Part shown: in pieces, positions 35,583-45,567 of the stretch
How the letters are laid out: the number at the start of each line of letters is the position of its first letter
Numbering within the stretch: the stretch's first letter is position 1
NCBI GenBank assembly: GCA_009829735.1
Contig: CM020618.1
Location: forward strand, 35,254,894-35,318,893
DNA from: Pyropia yezoensis
Taxonomy: Eukaryota > Rhodophyta > Bangiophyceae > Bangiales > Bangiaceae
DNA length: 64,000 bases
Direction: 5' to 3'
The notes under the pieces: generated by a model
The model's input: the letters and a program-made list of their open reading frames with translations, nothing else
Databases searched by the model: none
Told to the model about the DNA's origin: nothing
Position numbers and translations under genes: made by a program

Positions 35583-37525
35583 TCGTTTCTCGCCGACTTG
35601 GCGTCCGAATCTGAGGGCGAAGGGGAAGACGATGAGTCCGAGGACGACGTGTCCGCCCCCTCCGCCGAGGGTGTGGTGACCGCCACCACCGGTCGAGACC
35701 CACCCTCGCGGCGTGAACGTACTTCGTTCGTAGCCGACTTCTTACTCGCATTCCTAACAAGTTGTTGGATGCGTTTACTCCGCTTGGGGCAATCGTATGC
35801 CCAGTGACCATCGGAGTTGCAGTTTTAGCACCGATGGTCAGTTCCCGGAGGGATCTTCCCAACTGGGGAAGACGGAGGGATACCCTGGGAAGTTCCCACG
35901 GCAGCTACCACCCTCTCCTTGCGGATTCGGCGTGCCTCTCTCAACTCTCTGGCCTGGCGCGCCTCCTCCCGTTCCTTGGCCAACTCGGCTTGACGCTCCT
36001 GGCGTTGTTCCGCCCGCAACTTGCGGTAGGCCTCGCCTCTGCGGTAGGCGAACCTAGCCAACTCGGCCAGGGTCGCCCGGGCAGTGTTATGCTCCCGGGT
36101 ATCCATCCGGACTGACCAATGGAGTCCCTCCACAAACCGACTCTTCACCACAGCTTGTGGATGAAGAAACCCACAAAGATTGTTGAGCTTACGGACTCGC
36201 TTCGCAAAGGACAACTCGTCCTCCGCCTCTTCCTGATGGGCTTGCGTAAACTCCTCGACTTGAGAAGCCAACGCCGCTTCATCAACCATGGCTCTCAACA
36301 ACCAGTTGACGGGCTCCAAGTATGACGTCACCTCCCCAGCGCCTCCACTTGAGGAGCTGGGCATGACGGACATAAGTTCTGTCCGCAGGTCGCCCTTCGT
36401 AAACTCCTGTAGCATGTAAAAAGCCATGCCTTCACTTATGGCATTGTCGTCACAGGCTTTTGTGAAACGACGTAGGAACTCAAAGACACGGAGGGGGGGA
36501 GTTCCATACCACTCCGCTTTGTGCCCAAAAGAGTGAAGTGCATTCTTCTTGGCACGGCCCATGGCTCGGGCCTGGTCAGGACCATACGCCACCGACTTGC
36601 TGTGGAGGGCGTAGGTCTCACAATCAAAGATCCTCTGGTAGACCGGGTTGGCTACCTGGATCTTGGGCGGCACCTCACGTTGAGGGAACAGCCGCTGTGG
36701 CACTGGGGTAAGTTCACCCTCAGTGCCTGTAGTCCGGCGCGGCGCGCTTGGTGTAGCCGCCGGCGTTGCCGGGGGGAACTCCCCCATGAAGGGCGTACGC
36801 CCCACCGAGTATGGTGTGGCTCCCTCGTTGGGAGTCACGGGTGTCGCCCCCTGTTCGGGGCGACCCGAGATAGGCGTGAGGAGAGATTCCCCCTGCGCCT
36901 GCGGGCTCGAAAGCCCCAATCCGGTCTGGACATTAAGGCCATCTGGCAAACTCGCCACAATCTGATTCAGAATAGTATTCGTCATCGTGACCACCAGGTC
37001 CGGCAAAGTCTGCCGCAACACATTGGTCGCCTCCCGACGGACAGTTTCCGCGAGGAGTGGATTGACGACTCCAGTTGAGTCTCGGTCCGCCTCCGGGAGT
37101 CCACCTGAGGGGTAACCACGTTCCTCAGGGGTTTCAACCGGGGGCATGGGCGAAAGCCCATCGCCGACCAACGGAGGTCCACCGTCCTCCGAAAGCCTAG
37201 TTGGCGACGGCTCCATGCCAAAGTTGGCTCCAACCCGAGTGGAACCCGCGGGGACAGTCCTCACCCCTTGGGACGTTCCCGTTGAGTATACCACGCGGTG
37301 GCCAGACTTCGGCCCACCCACATCAGAAGTGTCACCCGAGTGAACTCCCGACTGAGTCGGGGTGGCCTGTTGCCCGCCCGCAGTTCCAGTCCTGCTGGCT
37401 TGAGGGACCTCCAGTCCCTCTGCGACCCCAGGTAAACCCACCTGTGTCTCACCAGTATTCAAAGGCACTGAAGTACGTGCGTCACCCGTGTACTCCCCGG
37501 ACGACGGGGGGTCCGAGCTAGCCAT
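35579..37525 (-). CDS. gag: Ty3 gag, with an in-frame TAA in the zinc knuckle
   Basis: Starts at ATG 37525 (MASSDPPSSGEY). Residues 1-290 are Pro/Thr/Gly-rich; then a capsid-like region (from VANPVYQRIFDCETYALHSK) includes FLRRFTKACDD, YMLQEFTKGDLRTELMSV and LARFAYRRGEAYRKLRAEQ. A zinc knuckle CX2CX4HX4C spans about 35829-35788, but its second residue position is TAA (35825-35827), where Tyr is usual. The same frame continues past it through NCNSDGHWAYDC and a Ser/Asp-rich tail to TGA at 35579-35581. Gag binds and packages RNA and forms the particle. If TAA is real and not suppressed, this copy makes a gag lacking the knuckle. Readthrough, a recent nonsense mutation, or a sequencing error are the options. 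Confidence 0.85.
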
Positions 37526-37624
37526 GTTGGCTAACGATCCGTATGACACGGTCCAAGTCCACCGTTCCTCTGAGACAGAGGGCCCCCTACACCCGGGTGC
37601 ACCCGGAGGTAAAGTTTACCTCTG

Positions 37625-37642
37625 TCCCCTGCTGCTCCACCA
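37625..37642 (-). other. Primer-binding site of the Ty3 element
   Basis: Just inside the 5' LTR the minus strand reads TGGTGGAGCAGCAGGGGA after a 2-bp spacer. The initial TGG pairs with a tRNA CCA end, and the following bases would pair with an acceptor stem. I do not assign the tRNA. Confidence 0.7.
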
Positions 37643-37644
37643 AA

Positions 37645-38113
37645 TGTGGCAAAAACCACTTGCACACACGACACCCAAGTTGGGGCGGTGTACAAGGGCT
37701 GCCTCCTGTGTCGGAGGAACCGGAAGAAGTGCAAATCGCACACACTCTGTCCCTGTTGTGGGGCAAACCCCCCACTGACAAACAAGAGGATGGTGTGTGG
37801 TCCAACAGTTTCTTGGTCGGGACGGGGAAGCAGGGCCAAGCCCCGCTGTCCCTCCCCTTATCCCCCCAGGGTCCACTCAGAATCTCGCCACTCAGAATCT
37901 CCCACCCCAGCACCTGCCCACCGGGCCACACGAAAATTCAAGACGATAAATGCAGAAAACCCTCAAATCCAAGTTGGATTTACTACTAAACTAACTATCC
38001 CAAACTTAGGGAGTATGGACCCAAATGCAGGGGGAGGAACGGATCAGGCTAGTGGCCTGCCGCCCCTTGCATGGCACGTGTTGCCCCCCTACCTGGGGGT
38101 CAATACTGCCACA
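37645..38113 (-). repeat. 5' LTR of the Ty3 element
   Basis: 469 bp, begins tgtggcaaaa and ends tgccaca on the plus strand; pairs with 28731-29199. The U3 region is at the 38113 end because transcription is on the minus strand. It is followed by the TSD ccaag at 38114-38118. Confidence 0.95.
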
Positions 38114-38118
38114 CCAAG
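38114..38118. repeat. Target-site duplication of the Ty3 element, right
   Basis: ccaag, identical to 28726-28730. Confidence 0.93.
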
Positions 38119-38289
38119 CTCTGTGTCACAACAGACACCACTCTCCCGCGGCAGCCAACACCCTGCACCGCACGAAATGCCCAGCAACCCGGGGCAGGAG
38201 AGCCATTTCTCGGCTCTCCCCACGCCTGCGGCCCCGGCACGGCCCACGGTCCCCCTGCAGCCCCCTCCCCCCCTTCTGACCCCTCCCTG

Positions 38290-38620
38290 AGCATGGTTTG
38301 GAGGGGGTGCAGTGTACGCCGCGCGCCCCGCGGCGCCCCCCCCCCCCTTCCGAGGTAACCCTCCCACTCGCGATGGACGGCGGGGGCGCAGTGCAAACTG
38401 CTTTCCGACCGCCCCATCCCCCCCCCCCGGTCGACTCCCGTCCCACTTCGTGCTTCTGTGGTGGGTGCAGTGCAAGCCGCCCGCCCCTCGACGCCCCGCC
38501 CCCTCGTCATAAACCCCCAACACGCCATGGACCACGAAGACGCAATACAAACCGCCCCCTGACCGCCCCCCCTCCTTCAATCCCCGCACACAGCGTGGAT
38601 CGGGGGGAGCGCACCGCGAA
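38290..38620. repeat. Degenerate ~78-bp tandem repeat
   Basis: Diverged units begin near 38292, 38370, 38448, 38525 and 38592. Each has an atgg-like start, a G-rich stretch, then a word close to gcagtgcaaaccg, followed by C-rich sequence. The array lies just beyond the Ty3 insertion and before the Harbinger ORFs. Confidence 0.65.
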
Positions 38621-39032
38621 ACCGCCCCCGCCTCGTCTATGCCCTCCCCCGGCCCCTCTCCCCCCCCACAACGTAAATCCTGGCTGACCTCCCAACAGCC
38701 CTAACGGCCGGACGCGCACCCCCCCGGCCTCCTCTGCAAAGGTGTGGCGGGGGCCGCAGGTGTTGCGCTGGCGGAGGGCGCGCTCCCACCCGCCGTCGAC
38801 GGTTTTTCTTGGGAGGGGGCGGGGACGTCGCAATTCCCTCCGGGTCGACGCCACCCCGCCCACCCGCCACCGATAGCCGCGCCCCGCCCCGCACGACGCT
38901 CGCCACTCTGTTTGCCCCCGCCCAACCGTACCAACCATTCCGTCTCCCTCCTTTCCCTCGTCCGCCTTGAGGCCGGCACGGCCGACCCCGCCCCCTCCCA
39001 CGCCAACCGTTCCCTTTCCCGTCCGTAACGAC

Positions 39033-39714
39033 ATGCCCGGCCGCAGTGCTAGTGGCCCCTCCGCGGGGGGCGCCTGGATGCGGCCTCCCAGGGACGGCGC
39101 TTGGATGCCGGCCGCGCCCCCTCCGATGGATGCCGTGGGCGGCAAGCAGCGCGCCCCGCGGCGCCTGGCACTTGGCCTGCCCGTGCCCTTCGGCGGCGCC
39201 CCTGCCTCCTGTCCGGGCCAACACCCCGCCCCCGAATACTTATGGTGGCGAACCTGCCTCTCCGCGTGGAGATCATCACGGCCACTACGGCGGCCGCGAC
39301 AACGACAAATTTGGACGCCGCCAGCCCCCCCGCGTTGAGCAGGAAAAGCCGCCGCGCCCCCGCAGCCGCACACGCGCACCGCGGTATCGGGACGACCAAC
39401 GCCGGCGCCCCCCCAGTCCCGGCTGGGGGGAGGACCGCGGCGACCGCTTGGTCTCCTCTGGCGCCCCGCCCCCACCCTACGACGAGCGCATGTCCCAGCT
39501 CTACAACGAGCGCCAGCCCGCGCCCTACAACGAGCGCCTGCCCCCGCCCTTCAACGAGCGCCCTCCTGCGCTCTACGACCAGCGGACGCCACCGCCGCCG
39601 CCCCCGCCCCCGCCTGCCGCCGAACTTGGCCGCCGCCCGCCGACTCCTCGATTGCGTTTGCCGCGCCACGGCGGTCGTGGCGGCTGCCGCGGGCAAGGCC
39701 GTCCGCGTAACTAA
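39033..39714 (+). pseudogene. Proline/arginine-rich ORF, frame change needed
   Basis: From ATG 39033 a frame reads MPGRSASGPSAGGAWMRPPRDG. Near 39190-39230 a different frame becomes the protein-like one: TPPPNTYGGEPASPRGDHHGHYGGRDNDKFGRR, then RDDQRRRPPSPGWGEDRGDR, then a four-fold imperfect repeat of YNERxPxP/FNERPP/YDQR before TAA at 39712. The two parts do not join without an indel or an undetected intron. The stop overlaps the region 4 bp before the ATG of the next ORF. Possible upstream partner of the Harbinger ORF1; function unknown. Confidence 0.35.
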
Positions 39715-39718
39715 TGCC

Positions 39719-40672
39719 ATGGGCTCTGGCCTGTGGTGGTCGGAGGTGGAGCTGAGGTGTTTGTCGCAGGCGTGGCTGGTGAAGACGCGGGACAACGTTG
39801 TAGGGACGGACCAGAGGGGGGCAGCATTCTACCCTGGGGTGCGCGACCAGTACCTTGACCTGATGCGCGAGCGCGGGGCGCTGCCGATGACGAACGACCG
39901 CACGGTGGGATCGATCATCAAGACCTGGGACAAAGTCAAGAAGGGGACCAGCGCTTTTTCATCGTCGTTTTCGGCTGTGCAGCGCCTGCAGCTGACAGAC
40001 AGCCCGTCCGAGGAAGCGGTCATCCGGGGCGCTTTGGCCCACAGCAAGGGCGTGGACATCTACGAGGCTATCCGAAAGCATCAGGCGCGTACGGACGGGA
40101 CGGAGGCGCAGACTGGGAAGCGCAAGCACTACCCGCTGCAGAAATATGTCCCGTGCTGGAAGGTGCCGCGCAACTCGGACAAGTGGAGCGGCGCCGCTGG
40201 ATCGGCCACCGCGGGAATCGGCACCCGGAGCGGCACGAAGGGCAGCGGGAAGACCGAGCATGAGGAACCTGAGACGGACGACCCGACGGATGGCCCCCGC
40301 ACCAGTGGCAACGTCGGGGGCCCAGCACGCAAGTTTGACCCTCGCACACCTGACACCAAAGCGGCTAAGCGTGGCCGCAAGGAAGACATTGCGGCGGCGC
40401 GGGAAGCGCGGGCCAACACTGAAGCACTCCAGGCTGTGGAAAATGCCGCGGCCGAGCGGTCGGCCATTATCCTGTTCAACCAGCCCAACATGCGCGATAC
40501 GGAGGAGGCGAAGCTGTTTATGCGCACCAAGGCACGCCAGATGCTGAAGGCGGCCGGCATCCCTCTCGGCCCCGAGCGGGCCAAGTCCTGGACCCCCCCG
40601 ACGTTGAGCCCGGCCGCGGCAATGGACGCCACGACCGGGCCTGCTGTGTATGAGATTGCCGACGAGGTGTAG
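39719..40672 (+). CDS. Harbinger ORF1-like Myb/SANT-like DNA-binding protein
   Basis: Encodes 317 aa from ATG 39719. Residues 5-100 have the tryptophan-spaced trihelix pattern (LWWSEVELRCLSQAWL, FYPGVRDQYLDLM, VGSIIKTWDKVKKGTSAF) typical of Myb/SANT-like and NAM-associated proteins encoded next to PIF/Harbinger transposases. A linker follows, then a basic-acidic segment with KRGRKEDIAAAREARANTEAL and a helical AKLFMRTKARQMLKAAGI near the C-terminus. In characterised Harbingers ORF1 binds the element ends and brings the transposase into the nucleus. Here the transposase lies about 2.5 kb downstream in convergent orientation. Frame intact, host-like codon use. Confidence 0.7.
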   Translation: MGSGLWWSEVELRCLSQAWLVKTRDNVVGTDQRGAAFYPGVRDQYLDLMRERGALPMTNDRTVGSIIKTWDKVKKGTSAFSSSFSAVQRLQLTDSPSEEAVIRGALAHSKGVDIYEAIRKHQARTDGTEAQTGKRKHYPLQKYVPCWKVPRNSDKWSGAAGSATAGIGTRSGTKGSGKTEHEEPETDDPTDGPRTSGNVGGPARKFDPRTPDTKAAKRGRKEDIAAAREARANTEALQAVENAAAERSAIILFNQPNMRDTEEAKLFMRTKARQMLKAAGIPLGPERAKSWTPPTLSPAAAMDATTGPAVYEIADEV

Positions 40673-41339
40673 GACGACGACGACAGTATGCGACCGCCGC
40701 AGCCCCCCCCCCGCGGCCCCTGCCGACGAGGAGGAGGACGACGACGACAGTGTGCGACCGCCGCCGTCCCCCCCCGCCGCCCCTGTGCACATGGTGCCGC
40801 TGCCCGCCTCTGCGGCTGCACCATTGGAAACTGTTGAAGCGGCCCTGGACCCGCTTGTGCAGCCACTTACGCGACCGGAGGCAGCCACACCCGCGCGAGT
40901 GCCCACAGCAGCGGAGGGCGCTCCACGCTCCAGCCCCCGAGCTGTTGTGCCTCCTGTTCTTGCGCTCTCGTGCTCGGCCAAAGCCCACCTGACAAAGGCG
41001 GCGGCCGCGGCGAAGTTGCCGAAGACGTCACTGGGCACCACGCTACCCCTCGATGAGTCCGACAAGTCCTCTGGGCTGTCCTCGCCCCGCGGGCGGGCGC
41101 GGACTCCCCGCCTTTCTGACCAATCCAGCCGTGAATCTGAAAGTGATGCCGGCATGTAATGTTGTACCTGGGAAGTGTCTGTGCATGTTGTTTGTGTTTG
41201 TACGAGACCGCAGGAGTCGAAGGTCTTCTTTTTACACACATCGGGCAGGGTGTTTCTTTTTTCCCATACCTCTTGTTTGTCCTGGGTGTACCAAAGCATC
41301 TGGGCAGCTTCCTCCCCGGCCTTCACCGCCGTTGCCGCC
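40673..41339. other. 3' region of ORF1
   Basis: A repeated GACGAGG/GACGACG-rich segment appears twice (40660-40695 and 40725-40765, sharing gacgacgacgacagt and gcgaccgccg), then unremarkable sequence with a T-rich stretch at 41225-41285 that could hold the poly(A) signal. Confidence 0.4.
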
Positions 41340-42700
41340 GCCGCAGATGGAGGCGGGCGGCGGGCGGTACGGGGTTGGCTGGCTTCCCCCCCCGACTCCC
41401 AACAGTCCCCCCCATTCCACCCCAGGCAGCCGCGGCGCCCAGCGCCGCTATCGCCGCCGCGAGCAGCACTGCCCCGGTAACGGGGGGCGACAAGCGCCAC
41501 ACGGGTTGGACCACCTCCCCCCCCACCTCGCACGAGTTCCCCCCCCTCCACGCCAGCCAGGCCCAGCGCCTGCCACCCCAACCGACGCAACCGCCGCCAT
41601 CGGAAGGTGAGCGAGCCAGCGGCTCGCACCTTCCCCCACCCCCTGCCGACCTGTCCCGCCGCGTCTACTCCAGCCAGCCAGAGCGGCCGGCGCCATGGCC
41701 AGCGCCGCCGCAGACGCTGCCCGCCGCCCATGGCGGCAGGCGGCCAGCACCACAGGGGTGTGCCCGCTTCTCTCTCCGCCCTATGCTAGTCCCCCCCCCT
41801 CCTCCGCAACCAGCCGCGACGCCCGGCGCCGTGACCGGCGCCGCCACCGCAACCGCCCCTGATAGCGGCGGGCGGCAAGCACCGCAGGGGCTGGCCCCCT
41901 TCCCCCCCACCTAACACGAGTGTCCCACCTTCCACCCCTACCGGCACAGGCCGCTGCTGCCGCCCCGACCGCGTCCAATGGCGGCGCGCGGCAAGCAGCA
42001 ATGCAGATATCGCGCTCCCCCACCCTCCTCCCAGAAGCTTCCCACACCTCTGCAGACAGCCCCGGCCGCCAGCGCTGTGGCCGCCGCCCCAACCAGCACT
42101 GCCCCGATGGCGGGGGGCGACAAGCGCCACACGTGGTTGGCCCATCTCCCCATCCAACCTCGCATCAGTTCCCCCCCCTCCACGCCAACCAGGCCCAGCG
42201 CCTGCCTCCCCTACGGACGCAACCGCCGCCGTCGGTAGGCGAGAGAGCCAGCGGCCCGCACCTTCCCCCACCCACAGCCCACTTGTCCCCCCGCGTCTAC
42301 CCCAGCCAGCCAGAGCGGCCGGCCCCGCTGCCAGCGCCGCCGCAGACGCCGCCCGCCGCCTATGGCGGCAGGCGGCATGCACCAAAGGTGTGTGGCCACT
42401 CCCCCCCTTGCCCCCCTCCCGTCCCCCCCCCTCCTCTGCAACCAGCCGCAACGGCTGGCACCGTGCCGGTGCCGCGCCCGCCGCCGCCCCCGATGGCGTC
42501 CGGCGGCGAGCACCACTGGGGCTGGCTCCCTTCCCACCCCTCTACCCACCTATCCTCTCAGCTCCGCAGCAACCAACACCAGCAGCCGCCGCAGAGGCTT
42601 GTCTCCGCCGCCACCACCGCCGCCACCGCCGCTGCGGATGGCGGCGCCCGGCGAGCGGCACAGAGTTCTGCCGCCTTCCAACCCCATTGCCCGTCCGCAC
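41340..42700. repeat. ~128-bp satellite with ~630-bp higher-order unit
   Basis: A degenerate motif (atggcggcgggcggcaagc followed by accacaggggctggc and a CCCTTCCCCCCC tract) recurs near 41345, 41476, 41600, 41728, 41860, 41976, 42105, 42230, 42360, 42492 and 42632, spacing about 116-140 bp. Units five apart are more alike than neighbours: 41464 versus 42094, 41600 versus 42230 and 41728 versus 42360 are all offset by about 630 bp. That indicates duplication of a five-unit block. The array lies between the two convergent Harbinger ORFs. Confidence 0.75.
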
Positions 42701-43135
42701 CCCCCCCTCAGCTTCAGGCGGCTGTGGCCGGCGGCGCCGCTGTGCCTGTCGCTGGTGTTTGCGGCCACCGCCGCAGGTCTGGGCACATGCCCCCCCCCCC
42801 CACCCGCTTACTCGCACCGCCGCACGCGCGCGCCACCCATCCTCGACTGGCAGCCCCTTTACGCCCTCACGCCCCTCGCAGTCCTCCCCCTGCACGCCGC
42901 CAGCTTCCGGACACCCTCCCCCCCTCTCCGCTGTTGGACACACCCGCCCTGCGCGTAGCCAGTTGCGACACTCCACCCCCTCCCCCCACCGAGTTCCCCG
43001 CCGTCTTCTCCCGCTTCGGATGGCTACACGGTTGCGTCCAGTGTTGGTATAAGAAAGAGCAAAAGACAATCGTGTCCAAGGAAAAAAAAAAACTGCTGAA
43101 CGGGGAAAAGAACACCTGTGATGACACCCATACTC

Positions 43136-44625
43136 TCAGCTTAGCGGCCTCCCCCACATGTACGGCTCCAGCGGCTCCCCCCAGTCGCGGTAGATGTGCT
43201 CGGCTAGGTCATTACGAAGCGCAATGTGCTCCTTAGCCCTCCAGACCTCCTTCCAGGCCATCATAGCTCGTACAAGCGCGTTGGGTGTCGCCTGGGCAAT
43301 GGGCATGATGACTGGGCTTGCCTCTCCAGCAGTTGGAAAGCGTGCGCCAAGTGGACCTCCCCCCCGCATACCGCCGGATGCACCACTCCCGGCGGCAGAG
43401 CCACCAAACTCACTCAAAGAAGAATCAGAGTCCCACGTCTCCACAGCAACAGCAGCAGCGAAGTCCCGCCGCTGCTTGGCCCGATACCTCTCCCGACGCA
43501 CATGAGTCACCATGTTGTGCAAGATAGCAACCGCCTTGGCCACAGCATAGATGGTTGTGACCTTAGCGTACCTGGCCGGGTGGAGGTTGATGTGAAAGCG
43601 AGAGGTCAGTACCGCAAAAAGTCGCTCAACGTCCTTACGCAGCGCCTCCTGGTGGCGATTGAAGGTCTTCTGCTTGTCCGTGACAGCCCGTCCATACGAG
43701 CAAATGGAGAAGGCGTAGTGCGGGTAAATGCCGTCAACCAGGTAAAAGGAAGCGTGCGCGTGTGGCCATTGATTGTGAAGGGCTTGCTACGGGGCGGCCA
43801 ATCCCCCGCAGTGGTATCCTGGTAGAGCGGAGACTGCTGCATCACATGGAGGTCATTCATACTGCCCGGGCAGCCGACAAACAGGTGCCAGATATACAGG
43901 TACTCGTCACAAACGGTCTCCATGACAGCCGCTCGACGCCCCTTCCTGTTCTGGTGCAGCCCAGCCTGCCCCTTCGGACTGTTCTTCCCTTCCCACTGCG
44001 AACAGTCCAGCGATCCAATGCAGCCCGGCATGCCCCTCCCCGCGTTCCTCTTCAGCTGCACATCCAGCTCGGCATCGTTGGGTGGGCGCAGGTACTCGTC
44101 TCCAAACTCATGACCAATAAGAACAACCAGCTTCTTCACAGCAATCTCGACCGTGGTGGAGGAAGTGCGGCAGTACTCATCGGCATGGTCAGTGGCTTCT
44201 TCATACCCCAGCACTCGAAAAGCGGCAACCAGCTTCTGCAGCGGGTGGGCCTGCAGTTGGCCGGTTGCGTTGACCTTCTGCGCCCACCACGGGCGGTCCT
44301 TCAACGCTCGATACACCCGGACAAACACAGCGCGAGGGACGCGAAAGCGACGCTCAAAATCGGCCTCCGAGCACACAGGGGGGGCGCCATTCACAACAAA
44401 ATAGTCACGTAAGATACAAAACATGCTAAACGCAAAGTCCCGTCGCTTGTTCTGCCGGCCCCACGCAGATCCGCGGTTCCGCAGCCGCTTCCGACGGTGG
44501 GTCGCGCGCACACGGCGGCAATATCGCCGCAGAACGGATAAGCGGGCAGCAACGGCCGAGGCCGCCTCAATGTCCTCCTGGTCCCGCATCAGCGCGCAAA
44601 CGTCCAGATCAAGGTCCTCCTCCAT
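43136..44625 (-). pseudogene. PIF/Harbinger DDE transposase with a one-base frameshift
   Basis: Starts at ATG 44625 (MEEDLDLDVCALMRD). A helix-turn-helix region (residues 88-112, FERRFRVPRAVFVRVYRALKD) precedes the DDE nuclease. Catalytic residues: D207 in GCIGSLDCSQWEGK and D258 in GSMNDLHV; the Glu lies in the continuation (KDVERLFAVLTSRF). At about 43747 the frame ends in nonsense, and the expected YLVDGIYP block continues in the frame one base off, through to TGA at 43136. One T appears to be missing from a T-run (plus strand A-run 43744-43747). The C-terminal extension is Ala/Gly/Ser-rich. The enzyme would cut and paste the element. This copy is inactive unless the missing base is an assembly error. 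Confidence 0.85.
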
Positions 44626-45485
44626 GCCAGCGGGTATACAGGTCTATTGGCGGGGGGGGGAGGAGCAAATGGCGGGCGTAGGGACGCGGGTGACGACGAT
44701 GGTGGGCGTGACGACGACGACGATGAGCGTGACGGCGGTGGCGACGGCGGTTGGCGTGGTTGGCGACCCCCCCAGAAATCGGCCCCACGGCCAGAGTCGC
44801 AACGGACACGCCGCGCCCCCCCCCCCCCCCGACCCCCCCGAACATGCTTGCGGACGGCGGTTGGGTGTCCAGAGCTCGCCAGCACATTTCTATCCTCACG
44901 TCGGCCAATCAGGGGCAAGAAATCATGCAAACGCTGTGCCTCCTGTCCTCTCCCCTCATACAGTCGCCCCAGTGGCGCGATGCGGTCGAGCCACCGCACG
45001 CTCATCCGCCACCAGCAACTAAACACTGTTGGCAGGCGGCGGGGGCTCGGCGGCCGTTCCTAGGCTCTCCCGCTTGCATCAAATCACCCAATCAGCGGGC
45101 GGCAATCACTGTGGCGCCGCCGCCCCTCCACGCCAGGTGCCCACTCCACGCAGTTCTAGAGGGGGGGGCACTTTCGCTACCGCTGCAGGAAATCAACGGT
45201 CGTAGTGAGAGGGGATGGCAACAGAGCACAAACGTGTTGTCATTGATCATGAGACCGGGGCGTGGATTGCCGCCGGCAACAACCACGTCCCGACGGGATA
45301 GTCGGTATGCGCTTCGGCACACGAGGGCGATGTCACTTCAGAAAGCCGACGGCGGGGCGCATCAAGCACCAGTCCGGAGGCGATCGTCGGGCGACGCGGA
45401 CGCGATCGTCGACGTCTAGAATGGTATTCAGAAAATTGCCACGCGGCACGCTACGGACCCTCCAGATCGCCTGCCAGAGGGCCTC
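44626..45485. other. Transposase 5' flank
   Basis: Contains a G tract (44653-44661), repeated GACGACG / GGCGGT simple sequence (44690-44760), a C tract (44815-44832), then unremarkable DNA. No gene supported; the left terminal repeat of the Harbinger element may lie here but was not recognised. Confidence 0.4.
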
Positions 45486-45567
45486 GAGAATGGGGAATGG
45501 TCTTGGTCCTCCCCCATTTCTGAAACAAATGGGGCGGGACCAAGACCAACCCCTATTCCCGATTCTC
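45486..45567. repeat. Long imperfect hairpin (82 nt)
   Basis: Inner arms 45499-45519 and 45527-45547 pair at 19 of 21 positions around a 7-nt loop. Outer arms 45486-45498 and 45555-45567 pair at 12 of 13, with a 7-nt bulge on the right side. Total stem about 33 bp, the size range of a miRNA precursor or a tiny palindromic element. No transcript evidence. Confidence 0.75.

Larger units (their letters stand above)
28731..38113 (-). mobile_element. Complete Ty3/gypsy LTR retrotransposon (chromodomain type)
   Basis: A 9383-bp element with 469-bp LTRs starting TG and ending CA, and a 5-bp target duplication CCAAG. Transcription runs on the minus strand: 5' LTR at 37645-38113, primer-binding site, gag, pol (protease, reverse transcriptase, RNase H, integrase with a C-terminal chromodomain), polypurine tract, 3' LTR. 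Domain order RT-RNaseH-IN defines Ty3/gypsy; the chromodomain places it with chromovirus-like elements. The two LTRs differ at 4 of 469 positions by my comparison, so insertion was recent. Oddities: a 647-aa ORF on the opposite strand between pol and the 3' LTR, an in-frame stop in the gag zinc knuckle, a frame change at the start of pol, and an unusual density of short palindromes. Confidence 0.95.
39033..44625. mobile_element. PIF/Harbinger element, boundaries not found
   Basis: A Myb/SANT-like ORF1 on the plus strand and a DDE transposase on the minus strand, convergent, with a satellite array in between. This two-protein set is the hallmark of PIF/Harbinger DNA transposons. I could not identify terminal inverted repeats or a TTA/TAA-type target duplication, so the limits given are only those of the ORFs. 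Confidence 0.65.
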
